The notes under the pieces: model-generated
Databases searched by the model: none
Told to the model about the DNA's origin: nothing
What the model saw: the letters and a program-made list of their open reading frames with translations, nothing else
Part shown: positions 8,702 to 17,488 of the stretch, one piece after another
Layout: each line of letters starts with the position of its first letter
Numbering within the stretch: the first letter of the stretch is position 1
DNA from: Polaromonas sp. SP1
Lineage (GTDB): Bacteria > Pseudomonadota > Gammaproteobacteria > Burkholderiales > Burkholderiaceae_C
Reading direction: 5' to 3'
Length of the DNA: 64,000 nucleotides
NCBI RefSeq assembly: GCF_003711205.1
Contig: NZ_CP031013.1
Coordinates: 868,001-932,000 of the forward strand
Made by a program: the position numbers and the translations under genes

Positions 8702-9661
8702 TCAAACAGTCCAAGCGCCCGTGGTCTCGAGTACCGGTGAGAGTTCCGCTTCACCCCAACGCAAAGGCAGCGAATTTTCCACCAGCCGCATGGACTGCAC
8801 CTTGAAGCGCAGCAGGCGCTGCGCGCCGGTGAAGACCTCGACCTCCGGGCCGTCCCAGATAATTTCGGCCGTGACGGCCAGGTACAGCAGGTCTCCGTTG
8901 TCGAAGTCGGCAAACAGCAAGCCGGCGCGCGGGTTCACCGCGATATTGCCCAGCGTGTTGAAGAAAAAATTACCGAAAAAGTCCGGCATGGTGAGCGTGC
9001 CGTCGGCATCCACCCGCACAAAGCCAGGCTTGCCGCCGCGGTGCGACACATCCACACCGCCGGCACGGCCGGCCTGTTCATCATCGCCCTTGTAAGCGGT
9101 GGCGATGAAAAGGGTGTCGGCCAATTCGATCATGCGGCGTGCTGCGTCGTTCAGCTGGGGGGATTCATGTACCACCGGTTTGGCCGATAGCGCCTGGTCA
9201 GCATAGACAGGCTCACGCGCCTGGATGTACTTGGGGCAGTTGCCGAAACTCTGGCTCACCTCCACCGCAAAGCCTGACGCGCTGAGCCCGCGCACGATGC
9301 CGTTCATGCGGTTGCGCCGGCGGGTATGCGGCTCCAGGCCCAACAGGCCGATGGGCGCGCCGTCAACCAGCGTGCCTTGCAAGGGATCACCCGCCAGGGG
9401 CTGTGCGCGCAGCACCAGGTGATGCGCATCGGGCGAGTGGATAAAGCCGGGCGGCTGGGCCAGCATCGACGCCCAGGGCTGGCCGGCGCCGTCTACCGTG
9501 CCGGCCACGATAAACGGCAGCTGCTCAAAAAACTCGCGGTGCTGGTCGGGCATGAAGTCGCGGATCACACGCGGGCCGATTTCCGCCATGCGCGCGCGCA
9601 CAGCCGCGCCCACGCGGGCCTGCACCGCGCGCTCGCCTTCGTGAAAAGTTGCGGTGGTCAT
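8702..9661 (-). CDS. Pyridoxamine 5'-phosphate oxidase-like flavin-binding family protein
   Basis: This 319-residue protein has the split-barrel PNPOx-like fold: EFFEQLPFIVAGTVDGAGQP near residues 43-65 and the second half SHRGGKPGFVRVDADGTLTM followed by FFNTLGNIAVNPRAGLLFAD. Longer members of this type bind FMN or FAD and are often next to glutathione S-transferase or ferredoxin genes. Here the start codon overlaps the stop of the GST gene (ATGA), so the two are co-translated. A redox or detoxification role is inferred; no substrate is known. Confidence 0.85.
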   Translation of the reverse strand: MTTATFHEGERAVQARVGAAVRARMAEIGPRVIRDFMPDQHREFFEQLPFIVAGTVDGAGQPWASMLAQPPGFIHSPDAHHLVLRAQPLAGDPLQGTLVDGAPIGLLGLEPHTRRRNRMNGIVRGLSASGFAVEVSQSFGNCPKYIQAREPVYADQALSAKPVVHESPQLNDAARRMIELADTLFIATAYKGDDEQAGRAGGVDVSHRGGKPGFVRVDADGTLTMPDFFGNFFFNTLGNIAVNPRAGLLFADFDNGDLLYLAVTAEIIWDGPEVEVFTGAQRLLRFKVQSMRLVENSLPLRWGEAELSPVLETTGAWTV

Positions 9662-10311
9662 GCTGCCAACCCTACCGGTGTTCTGACCATGGGCACAAAG
9701 CGCGGCAAGGCTTCGATGCGTGCCAGCCAGGCGCGCAGCTTGGGATAAGCCTCCAGCGACACGTTGCCTTCGGGCGCGTGCGCCGCATAGCTGTAGTTGG
9801 CGATGTCGGCCAGCGTCGGTGTGCTGCCCGCCAGAAACGCGGACTGGCCGAGCTGCTGCTCCATCACCGCGAACAGGGCGTGGGCGCGTTCAATCGCCTC
9901 GGGGCTTTCGGGGCGCTTGAACAGCTGGATCACACGCGCGGCAGCGGGGCCGTAGGCGAGCTGCCCGGCCGCCACCGAGAACCAGCGCTGCACGGCCGCG
10001 GCGGCCAGCGGGTCGCGCGGTAGCCACTGGTCGGCGTCCGGCGCATAACGTGCATTGAGGTAGACGAGGATGGCATTGGAGTCGGCCAGCGTGACGTCAC
10101 CATCCTGGATCACCGGCACCTGGCCGAAAGCGTTCATCGCCAGGAAGGCCGGTGTTTTGTGGCCTTTGGCAGCCAGGTCGATTTCGATGCGCTCAAAGGG
10201 CAGGCCCAGCAGCGATAGAAAGAGTTCCACCCGATGCGAGTGGCCGGAGATGGCGACACGGTGCAGGCGTATGGGCTGGGCCGGCGTGGCTTTGGCGATG
10301 GGTGTGCTCAT
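9658..10311 (-). CDS. Glutathione S-transferase family protein
   Basis: This cytoplasmic protein of 217 residues has an N-terminal thioredoxin-like domain (ISGHSHRVELFLSLLGLPFE; cis-Pro in FGQVPVIQDGD; glutathione gamma-glutamyl contact LADSNAILVYLNARY) and an all-helical C-terminal domain with FLAGSTPTLADIANYSY. It would conjugate or reduce small electrophiles with glutathione. It is the first gene of a two-gene operon with the PNPOx-like protein, divergent from a LysR regulator, which suggests inducible detoxification. Confidence 0.92.
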   Translation of the reverse strand: MSTPIAKATPAQPIRLHRVAISGHSHRVELFLSLLGLPFERIEIDLAAKGHKTPAFLAMNAFGQVPVIQDGDVTLADSNAILVYLNARYAPDADQWLPRDPLAAAAVQRWFSVAAGQLAYGPAAARVIQLFKRPESPEAIERAHALFAVMEQQLGQSAFLAGSTPTLADIANYSYAAHAPEGNVSLEAYPKLRAWLARIEALPRFVPMVRTPVGLAA

Positions 10312-10415
10312 GGTTGGTCTTTCGGGTTATGGGCTGGGCTGTATGGAATGGGTCTGTCAGGGATGGATTCTGTTTGAACCGTTAATCTGAATAAATGGCT
10401 GAAATCAGATTTAAC

Positions 10416-10434
10416 TAATCCGATTAATGGATTA
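10416..10434. promoter_or_regulatory. Candidate LysR operator
   Basis: TAATCCGATTAATGGATTA is a perfect 6-7-6 palindrome containing a T-N11-A pattern. It lies in the 152-bp gap between the divergent GST and LysR genes, 30 bp before the LysR start, and is the most AT-rich stretch there. Binding by the adjacent LysR protein is inferred. Confidence 0.6.
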
Positions 10435-10463
10435 ATAAGCGCAACAGGCGTAGCATCTCGCCC

Positions 10464-11354
10464 ATGGACAAACTCAAGGCCATGCAGGCTTTCATTCACA
10501 TTGCCGAACAAGGCAGCCTGACCGCCGCGGCGCAGGTCATGGAGTCGTCGCTGCCCGCCATGGTGCGCACGCTGGCCGGCTTTGAGGCTGAGCTGGGCGT
10601 GCGGCTTTTCAACCGCACCACACGGCGCATCTCGCTCACCGAAGAAGGCCGGCGCCACCTGGAAAGCTGCCGCCAGGTGCTGACCGCGCTGGCCGATGCC
10701 GAGGCGGCGCTCTCGGCCGACGCGGCCGAGCCCGCCGGCCACCTCACCATCACCGCGCCCATGCTGTTTGGCGAAATGCATGTGGCGCCCGCCGTGACGC
10801 GTTTTGTGCAGCACCACGACAAGATGCGCTGCTCCATGGTGCTGCTGGACCGCGTGGTCAACTTGCTCGAGGAAGGCATCGATGTGGGCATCCGCATCGG
10901 CGAGCCCGAAGACTCCAGCCTGGTGGCGCAAAACGTGGGCTACATCCGCCGCCTGGTGGTGGCCAGCCCGGCCTGGCTGCGCCGCCATGGCGTGCCCAAA
11001 CACCCCAAAGACCTGCTCAAGGCCAACTGCGTGCGCATCACCGAGCATTCCCCCACGTGGGGACCGTTCATCGACCAGGGCCGGCCCCTGCGCCTGGCCG
11101 TCAGTGGTAATCTGGAGTTCAACCAGATCGCGCCGGCCGTGGCGGCGTGTGTGGCGGGGGCGGGCCTGGGTTCATTTTTCTCGTACCAGGTGGCGCCGTT
11201 TTTGAAGACAAAGCAGCTGCGCACCGTGCTGCAGGATTTCGAGCCGCCGCCCCGGCCCATCAACCTGGTCTATCCGCACGCCCGGCTGCTGCCCATGCGC
11301 ACACGGGTGTTCATCGAGTGGATGAAAAAGGAACTCCGGGAGTTCCAGTCTTGA
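10464..11354 (+). CDS. LysR-family transcriptional regulator
   Basis: This protein has 296 residues with the start MDKLKAMQAFIHIAEQGSLT typical of the large CrgA/AaeR-like group. The HTH is followed by VRLFNRTTRRISLTEEGRRH, and the effector domain has DVGIRIGEPEDSSLVAQNVG. Members of this group often control divergent detoxification or efflux genes. The divergent GST and PNPOx-like pair is the likely target, with a perfect palindrome in the shared promoter region. It is separate from the gor gene that follows after 79 bp. Confidence 0.93.
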   Translation: MDKLKAMQAFIHIAEQGSLTAAAQVMESSLPAMVRTLAGFEAELGVRLFNRTTRRISLTEEGRRHLESCRQVLTALADAEAALSADAAEPAGHLTITAPMLFGEMHVAPAVTRFVQHHDKMRCSMVLLDRVVNLLEEGIDVGIRIGEPEDSSLVAQNVGYIRRLVVASPAWLRRHGVPKHPKDLLKANCVRITEHSPTWGPFIDQGRPLRLAVSGNLEFNQIAPAVAACVAGAGLGSFFSYQVAPFLKTKQLRTVLQDFEPPPRPINLVYPHARLLPMRTRVFIEWMKKELREFQS

Positions 11355-11433
11355 GAGCCGGCAATCAGGCACCAGATAGCCAACACAGTACAAACACAGT
11401 AAATAGAAGACAGCAGAACAAGGAATACAGCGC

Positions 11434-12804
11434 ATGCAGACTTTTGACTTTGACCTTTTTGTGATCGGCGGCGGCAGCGGCGGTGTGCGCGCGGCGCGCA
11501 TGTCGGCCCAGCGCGGCGCACGCGTGGGCCTGGCCGAAGTCGCCGCGATGGGCGGCACGTGTGTGAACGTGGGCTGCATCCCGAAAAAGCTCTACAGCTA
11601 TGCCGCGCATTACGGCGACAGCTTTGAAGAGTCGCACGGCTTCGGCTGGGTCGGCGAAAAACCGGTGTTCGACTGGGACCTGCTCAAGGCCAACCGCGCG
11701 CGCGAGATTGCACGGCTCAACGGCATTTATGTGCAGCTGCTCGAAACCGCCGGCGTAAAGATCATCAAGGGCTGGGCGCGGCTGCTGGATGCGCACACCG
11801 TCGAGGTCGACGACCAGAAGTTCACCGCCAAACACATCCTGGTCTCCACCGGCGGCACCGCCACCGTGCCGGCCGTGCCGGGGCGTGAGCATGTGGTGAC
11901 CTCCGACCACATGTTTGACCTGAATCCCTTCCCCAAACGTTTGCTGGTGGTGGGCGGCGGCTACATCGCCAGCGAATTCGCCTCCATCTTCAACGGCCTG
12001 GGGTCAGAAGTGACGCAGGTGCATCGCGGCGACAAGCTGCTCACGGGTTTTGACGACGACGTGCGCCGCTTTATCGGCGCCGAGATGAGCAAAACCGGCA
12101 TCAAGCTGCAGTTCAACTCACACGTCGCGGCCATCACGAAGACCGGCTCGGGCCTGCAGGTTGAACTCAAAGAGGGCGGCGTGAGCCTTGAAGTCGACAC
12201 CGTGCTGTATGCCACGGGGCGTGTGGCCAATGCCAACGGCATCGGCCTTGAAGCCGCCGGTGTGACAGTCAACGCCGCCGGTGCGATCCAGGTGAATGAC
12301 CAGTACCAGACGTCGGTACCGTCGATTTATGCATTGGGCGACGTGACGGCCCGCCTGCAGCTCACACCGGTGGCAACCGGCGAAGCCATGGTGGTGGTCG
12401 ACCAGCTCTTCGGCCCCGCCGCCGGCAAGAAGCCGCGCAATATGAGCTATGAGTTTGTGCCGACGGCCGTCTTCACCCACCCCAACATCGGCACCGTCGG
12501 TTATTCGGAAGCCGATGCGCGCAAAAAATTCGGCAAGGTCACGGTGTTCCGCGCCGACTTCAAGGCGCTCAAGCACACGCTGAGCGGCAGCACCGAACGC
12601 ACGCTGATGAAGCTGCTGGTCGAAGACGCCACCGACCGCGTGGTGGGCCTGCACATGGTAGGCCCCGACGCAGGTGAAATCGTGCAGGGCTTCGCGGTTG
12701 CCATGAAGGCTGGCGCCACCAAGGCGATCTTTGACAGCACCATCGGCATTCACCCCACTGTGGCCGAAGAGTTCGTGACGATGCGGGATCCGGTCAAGGA
12801 CTGA
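11434..12804 (+). CDS. gor: Glutathione-disulfide reductase
   Basis: This 456-residue flavoenzyme reduces glutathione disulfide with NADPH. The FAD-binding motif is VIGGGSGGVRAA at residues 10-21, and the redox disulfide is Cys43/Cys48 in GGTCVNVGCIPKKL. The NADPH-binding fold is VVGGGYIASEFASIF with an Arg in VTQVHRGDKLL. The C-terminal active-site His-Glu pair is in GIHPTVAEEF. These features separate it from lipoamide dehydrogenase and mercuric reductase. It supplies reduced glutathione, which the GST gene nearby would use, though it has its own upstream gap. Confidence 0.95.
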   Translation: MQTFDFDLFVIGGGSGGVRAARMSAQRGARVGLAEVAAMGGTCVNVGCIPKKLYSYAAHYGDSFEESHGFGWVGEKPVFDWDLLKANRAREIARLNGIYVQLLETAGVKIIKGWARLLDAHTVEVDDQKFTAKHILVSTGGTATVPAVPGREHVVTSDHMFDLNPFPKRLLVVGGGYIASEFASIFNGLGSEVTQVHRGDKLLTGFDDDVRRFIGAEMSKTGIKLQFNSHVAAITKTGSGLQVELKEGGVSLEVDTVLYATGRVANANGIGLEAAGVTVNAAGAIQVNDQYQTSVPSIYALGDVTARLQLTPVATGEAMVVVDQLFGPAAGKKPRNMSYEFVPTAVFTHPNIGTVGYSEADARKKFGKVTVFRADFKALKHTLSGSTERTLMKLLVEDATDRVVGLHMVGPDAGEIVQGFAVAMKAGATKAIFDSTIGIHPTVAEEFVTMRDPVKD

Positions 12805-12845
12805 GTTCAGCGTGCTTTAAGAACGACTAACGGAGAGAAAGAAAA

Positions 12846-13046
12846 ATGAGATTGCTGATTGCGCTGATTCTTCCGTGGCTGACTTTTTTTACCATCGGGC
12901 GGCCGTTTGCAGGCATTTTTTGCCTGCTGCTGCAGATCACCCTGATCGGCTGGTTGCCGGCCACGATCTGGGCCGTTTATGCACTGAGCCAGTACAAAAC
13001 GGACCAGAAAATCAAGGCGGCGATGGCCGGCCAGGGCCGGGCCTGA
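12846..13046 (+). CDS. YqaE/Pmp3-family small membrane protein
   Basis: This 66-residue protein has two hydrophobic helices (RLLIALILPWLTFFTIG and FAGIFCLLLQITLIGWLPAT) and the ending IWAVYALSQYKTD typical of the YqaE/Pmp3 family. Homologues in yeast, plants and bacteria are linked to membrane potential and salt or cold stress. A purine-rich ribosome site (CGGAGAGAAAG) precedes the start. It follows gor by 41 bp, so read-through expression is possible. Confidence 0.85.
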   Translation: MRLLIALILPWLTFFTIGRPFAGIFCLLLQITLIGWLPATIWAVYALSQYKTDQKIKAAMAGQGRA

Positions 13047-13068
13047 GCAACCCGCCCGCGGGCTGCGC

Positions 13069-14073
13069 TCAATCCGTGTCGGCGTCGCTGTCGTCGGCTG
13101 CTTCCGCATCCGGCTCGCGGTCTTTCAGCCGCGCCGCCAGGCGTTCGCGAAGAGCGCCGGCTTCGTCCAGGAACTGCGGCACCGGCACCGCCGGCGCCAT
13201 GCGCAACGACGGCGGGTAGATGGTGGACAGATAAAGCTTGTTGGACAGGCGCTTGTTCTGCAGCCAGTTGGTGCCCAGCATGGCCACAATGCCCAGCACC
13301 GCCACACCTGCCACCAGCCCGGCCAGGCCGCGGCGGCGTTGCGGCACGATGACCGTCAGGTGCACATAAATGGCCACCGCGGCGCCCAGCAGCGCCAGCT
13401 GCACTTCATAACGCGCCAGGCTTTCCAGCGAGAACATGAAAGCCAGCAAACCGGCCAGCGCCGAAACAAGCTGTATCGCCAGCGCACTGGCGCACGCGAT
13501 GCGCACATGCCGCCAGAACTGCAGGCGGTGCGTAAAGAGTTTGGTGGCCAGCGCCCACAAGCCCGCCCATACGGCGGTGCCCATCGCGACGGCCGCGATC
13601 AGCCCAGGCAACTGCCGCGCCAATTGGGAAGGCTCGGTCAGTGTCAGCCACGACTGGCCCACCACCAGCGCCAGCATGCCCAGCACAGCCAACACCGTCC
13701 AGGCGACGGTGCGCCAGGGGAAATGCGGCAGCGGCTCTTCAACGGCTATGGGTTCGTCGGCCAGGCGCAAGCCGAGCTTCAGCCGCCCCAGGGTCAGCGC
13801 TTCGCCGGCAGGCCAGTTGAACTGCGCGCCCTGCCCATGCTGGGTGCGGCCCAGCGCCACACCATTGCGTGTGTCCAGCACCTGCACGGTGACGCCGCCC
13901 TCGGGTGTGCGGTCTATGCGCAGGTGTTCACCTGCCACATGGCTGTCGTCCAGCACCAGGTCGGCCGTCAGCGCGCGGCCCAGGGTGACGGGCCAGTGCC
14001 GCACATCGAAGCGGGCTACCACAGCGCCGTTGCGGTCGGTGGCCTGCAAGAGGCCCAGGATGGCTGCGCTCAT
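13069..14073 (-). CDS. FHA-domain membrane protein
   Basis: This 334-residue protein starts MSAAILGLLQATDRNG. The N-terminal 110 residues form a forkhead-associated domain: VTLGRALTADLVLDDSHVAG gives the GR and SHVAG elements, and DTRNGVALGR the DxxNG element. FHA domains bind phosphothreonine peptides. Four or more hydrophobic helices follow between about residues 125 and 270, then a short acidic tail (DREPDAEAADDSDADTD). Its start codon overlaps the stop of the upstream protease gene (ATGA) with GGGAGG in front, so the two are made together. Confidence 0.85.
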   Translation of the reverse strand: MSAAILGLLQATDRNGAVVARFDVRHWPVTLGRALTADLVLDDSHVAGEHLRIDRTPEGGVTVQVLDTRNGVALGRTQHGQGAQFNWPAGEALTLGRLKLGLRLADEPIAVEEPLPHFPWRTVAWTVLAVLGMLALVVGQSWLTLTEPSQLARQLPGLIAAVAMGTAVWAGLWALATKLFTHRLQFWRHVRIACASALAIQLVSALAGLLAFMFSLESLARYEVQLALLGAAVAIYVHLTVIVPQRRRGLAGLVAGVAVLGIVAMLGTNWLQNKRLSNKLYLSTIYPPSLRMAPAVPVPQFLDEAGALRERLAARLKDREPDAEAADDSDADTD

Positions 14074-15440
14074 GGTGCGGCCTCCCACTTGAACCCGGCA
14101 AGGTAATGCGCGACCAGCTTGAGGCCGTTGTCAAAACTCACGCCCTGCGCATCCATGCGGCCCTGCACGCCGCGCACGGACTGGTTGACCGACATGGTCA
14201 GCACCGACACGTCATACAGGCCCGGCAGCTTGCGGTAGGCGCTCATGCAGACCACGGCGCGCATCGGCATGCCGCCGGTTTCGATGAAGCGCTCCGAGCA
14301 CTCGGCCGGCGTGGCCTTGCGCGAGCCCCGGGTGGCGAAGTATTCGTTGGCAAAGCTTTGTGAGTACATCGCAGAAAACCGCAGGGGGCCCAGCTTGGGC
14401 GCGTTGTAGGCCTCGTAGCGCAGGCGAATAAAACCGGTGTTGAAATCGCCGGCAAACACATGGCTGTCGATCTGGCAGTCGGTGCGTTCGAGGTCGAAGG
14501 CCTTGAAGTCAGGCGCACGCCCGCGGCCCCAGCAACGGGCCAGCGCATCGTCGGGCACCGGCACGCTGTAGCCGCCGTGTTTTTGCGCGGTCAGCGGCGC
14601 GGCGGTGAAGCGTTGTGTCAGCAGCGCCTGGTGTTCGGCCAGCTGGCGCGCCACTTCGGCATGCGCCGGCTTGGTAATGGGCTTGGCCGATGCGGACCTG
14701 GCCAGCAGGGCCTGGGCAAATTCGGCGGGGATGAGAAAGCTCAGCAAATCGCCGTCCAGCCGCTTGGACACATTGACGCCGACCACCTGGCCTGCGTCGT
14801 CGAGCGCGGGGCCGCCGCTCATGCCGGGATTGAGCGCGCCGCCGAAAAAGATGCGCGGGTAAAAGCTGCGCTGCACCAGGCCGTTGTAGGTGCCCTCGGT
14901 CACGGCGAAGCCGATGTCCAGCGGGTTGCCGAGCGAGTAGATGCGCTCGCCGCGCGCCAGCGGCCTGTCGGCCCCGCGAAAGGCCAGCTGCGGCATGCCG
15001 GTGGCGGGCGCCTTCACGCGCAGCAGGGCCAGGTCGTTGCGCACATCAAAGGCCAGCAGTTCAACTTCGGCCTCCTTGCCGTCGACCGGCACGTAAACGC
15101 CGCGGTAGCGCTCGGGCTCCAGCGCGAGCTGGCTGGCCACGTGGAAGTTGGTGATGATGAGGCCGTTGGCCGAGACAAAAAAGCCCGAGCCCACACTGGC
15201 CTGGGTGTTGGAGTTGCGCAGCAGGGTGCGTATCTGCACCAGCTTGTCGCGGGTTGTTTCGTAGGCTCGTTGGGCGTCGCGGGAGATTTGGGCCGGGGCC
15301 GCGGCAGGTGCGGTGGCTGCTGCCGGGGCGCCGCGTGCGGGCGCTGGCGCCTGGGCGTGGGCTGCCTGCAAGGACAGCAGGCCCGCAACGGCAGCCAGAA
15401 GGGCGCGCCTTAAATGCCTTGATGGCGTGGAATGGTTCAT
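14070..15440 (-). CDS. Secreted trypsin-like serine protease (S1/HtrA-like)
   Basis: The protein has 456 residues and an N-terminal signal peptide (RRALLAAVAGLLSLQAAHAQ), so it acts in the periplasm or outside. The chymotrypsin-fold triad is visible: His100 in GLIITNFHVAS, Asp136 in FDVRNDLALLRV and Ser208 in LNPGMSGGPALDD. No PDZ domain follows; the C-terminal 200 residues are unlike DegP and I do not recognise them. It is coupled to the FHA membrane protein gene downstream, a pairing that suggests a regulated envelope process. Confidence 0.88.
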   Translation of the reverse strand: MNHSTPSRHLRRALLAAVAGLLSLQAAHAQAPAPARGAPAAATAPAAAPAQISRDAQRAYETTRDKLVQIRTLLRNSNTQASVGSGFFVSANGLIITNFHVASQLALEPERYRGVYVPVDGKEAEVELLAFDVRNDLALLRVKAPATGMPQLAFRGADRPLARGERIYSLGNPLDIGFAVTEGTYNGLVQRSFYPRIFFGGALNPGMSGGPALDDAGQVVGVNVSKRLDGDLLSFLIPAEFAQALLARSASAKPITKPAHAEVARQLAEHQALLTQRFTAAPLTAQKHGGYSVPVPDDALARCWGRGRAPDFKAFDLERTDCQIDSHVFAGDFNTGFIRLRYEAYNAPKLGPLRFSAMYSQSFANEYFATRGSRKATPAECSERFIETGGMPMRAVVCMSAYRKLPGLYDVSVLTMSVNQSVRGVQGRMDAQGVSFDNGLKLVAHYLAGFKWEAAP

Positions 15441-15532
15441 CGATGCATTCTAGGGCGCGGCCATTACGTTTGCCGCACAATGAGGGCATGCCCCGGTTCC
15501 ACCGCTCGTCCCCTTCAACACAAGGAATTTGC

Positions 15533-15880
15533 ATGCGCCGTCTGCTCAACAACGCACTCCTGCTGATCACGGTCTTCACAGCCGGCGCAGCACAGGCGTC
15601 TTCACCGGATGCCTGGTCTGCGCATGACAAGGAAGTCGCTGCCGCCTGCGTGAAAGCCAGCGGCCTGAAGAACGCCAAACCCGCTGGCCAGCCCATGGCC
15701 TATGACGACAGTGTGGGCATGACGGCCTTGCTGGTGGCCGGCCGCTACCCGCAGGCGCACATGAAGAACCGGCCGGGCCGCGTGCTCTGCCTGTTCGACC
15801 GCAAAAAACGCGAAGCCGCCGTCACCGAAGCCGACCAGCTCAGCCTGGCACCGGCCACCCCGTCTAAAACCAAGAAGTAA
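15533..15880 (+). CDS. Small secreted protein of unknown function
   Basis: This 115-residue protein begins MRRLLNNALLLITVFTAGAA with a signal peptide ending near AQA-SS. The start is set by AAGGA eight bases upstream; a longer frame exists but overlaps the protease gene in antisense. The mature part has two cysteines (AAACVKASGL and RVLCLFDRKK) that could form a disulfide, then a lysine-rich tail. I do not recognise a family. It is eight bases before the amn start, so the two may be co-transcribed. Confidence 0.7.
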   Translation: MRRLLNNALLLITVFTAGAAQASSPDAWSAHDKEVAAACVKASGLKNAKPAGQPMAYDDSVGMTALLVAGRYPQAHMKNRPGRVLCLFDRKKREAAVTEADQLSLAPATPSKTKK

Positions 15881-15888
15881 ACGAAGAC

Positions 15889-17388
15889 ATGCCCTACCTC
15901 CCTCCTTTCATCGCCCCTACCCGATACAAAGACCCGGCCGCCGCGCTGGCCCAGGTTCGTGCCATTTACGACCAGCAGATCGCCCACCTGCGCGATGCGA
16001 TGCAGCGTTATGTGGCCGGCGAAACCCTGCCCGGCCATGTGCGCGCCTGCTACCCCTTCGTGCGCATCCACACCGACACGGTGGCCCGCGCCATCCTGGA
16101 AACACCGGACATTTCGCAACTGAGCTTCGGCTTCGTCGCCGGGCCCGGCCGCTTTGAAACCACGCTGACGCGGCCCGACCTGTATGGCAATTACTACCTG
16201 GAGCAGTTCCGCCTGCTGATGCAGAACCACGATGTGGAGCTCGAGATCGGCACCAGCACGCAGCCCATCCCCATCCATTTTTCGTTTGCCGAAAACGACC
16301 ACATCGAAGGCAGCATGGATGCGTCTCGCCGCATGCTGATGCGCGACGTGTTCGACCTGCCCGATCTGGGCGCGATGGACGACGGCATTGCCAACGGCAC
16401 GTATGAACCCCTGCCCGGCGAACCGCAGCCGCTATCGCTGTTCACCGCGGCCCGTGTTGACTATTCGCTGCAGCGCCTGCGCCATTACACGGGCACCTCG
16501 CCGCACTGGTTCCAGAACTTTGTGCTGTTCACCAACTACCAGTTCTACATCGACGAGTTTGTGCGCCTGGGCCATGAAGCAATGGCCGACCCCAACAGCG
16601 AGTACATCGCCTTCATCGAGCCCGGCAATGTGGTGACGCGCCGCACCGGCCTGCCTGCGGCGCCCGGCGACGAGCTCGGCGTGCAGCCGCCGCGTCTGCC
16701 GCAAATGCCGGGCTACCACCTGCTGCGCGCCGACCGCACCGGCATCACCATGGTCAACATTGGTGTCGGCCCGGCCAACGCCAAGAACATCACCGACCAC
16801 ATTGCGGTGCTGCGCCCGCACGCCTGGATCATGCTGGGCCACTGCGCCGGCCTGCGCAACAGCCAGCAGCTGGGCGACTACGTGCTGGCCCACGGCTATG
16901 TACGTGAAGACCATGTGCTGGACGAAGAGCTGCCGCTGTGGGTGCCGATCCCCGCGCTGGCCGAAATCCAGAAGGCGCTGGAGCAGGCGGTGGAAGACGT
17001 GACACAGGCCGTCGGGCCGGACCTCAAACGCATCATGCGTACCGGCACGGTAGCCTCTACCGACAACCGCAACTGGGAACTGCTGCCCGGCAACCAGCCG
17101 CAGCGCCGCTTCAGCCAGAGCCGCGCGGTGGCGCTCGACATGGAAAGCGCAACGATTGCCGCCAACGGTTTTCGCTTTCGCGTTCCCTATGGAACGCTTC
17201 TGTGCGTCAGCGACAAACCGCTGCACGGCGAGATCAAGCTGCCCGGCATGGCCAACCACTTCTACCGCGAGCGCGTAGACCAGCACCTGCGCATCGGCAT
17301 ACGCGCTGTCGAGTTGCTGCGCGCCGAAGGCATCACCCAGCTGCACAGCCGCAAGCTGCGCAGTTTCTCGGAAGTGGCCTTCCAGTAA
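15889..17388 (+). CDS. amn: AMP nucleosidase
   Basis: This 499-residue enzyme splits AMP into adenine and ribose 5-phosphate. Its length and two-part layout fit the Amn family: an N-terminal domain to about residue 180 (LRDAMQRYVAGETLPGHVRA; FENDHIEGS-like stretch at FAENDHIEGSMD) and a C-terminal nucleoside-phosphorylase-like domain (MVNIGVGPANAKNITDHIAV; HAWIMLGHCAGLRNSQQLGD; ALDMESATIAANG). The DMESAT segment holds the base-recognition residues of the fold. It would set adenine nucleotide levels and purine salvage. Confidence 0.95.
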   Translation: MPYLPPFIAPTRYKDPAAALAQVRAIYDQQIAHLRDAMQRYVAGETLPGHVRACYPFVRIHTDTVARAILETPDISQLSFGFVAGPGRFETTLTRPDLYGNYYLEQFRLLMQNHDVELEIGTSTQPIPIHFSFAENDHIEGSMDASRRMLMRDVFDLPDLGAMDDGIANGTYEPLPGEPQPLSLFTAARVDYSLQRLRHYTGTSPHWFQNFVLFTNYQFYIDEFVRLGHEAMADPNSEYIAFIEPGNVVTRRTGLPAAPGDELGVQPPRLPQMPGYHLLRADRTGITMVNIGVGPANAKNITDHIAVLRPHAWIMLGHCAGLRNSQQLGDYVLAHGYVREDHVLDEELPLWVPIPALAEIQKALEQAVEDVTQAVGPDLKRIMRTGTVASTDNRNWELLPGNQPQRRFSQSRAVALDMESATIAANGFRFRVPYGTLLCVSDKPLHGEIKLPGMANHFYRERVDQHLRIGIRAVELLRAEGITQLHSRKLRSFSEVAFQ

Positions 17389-17411
17389 TGCCACCGGCCC
17401 AGCCTGCTATT

Positions 17412-17475
17412 GCTATGTTTTGTATAGCAAGAAGTCAATGCAGGTATTGGGCTGGAGGCCTATTTCATATATAAA
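17412..17475 (+). repeat. Dispersed GCTAT/ATAGC double-hairpin repeat, copy 2
   Basis: The copy starts GCTATGTTTTGTATAGC, has a second stem CAAT-GCAGGT-ATTG, then GGGCTGGAGGCC and an ATTTCATATATAAA tail. It lies between amn and the dipeptidase gene and ends 13 bp before the dipeptidase start, so it would be part of that gene's leader. Confidence 0.8.
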
Positions 17476-17488
17476 CTCGCCAGACACC

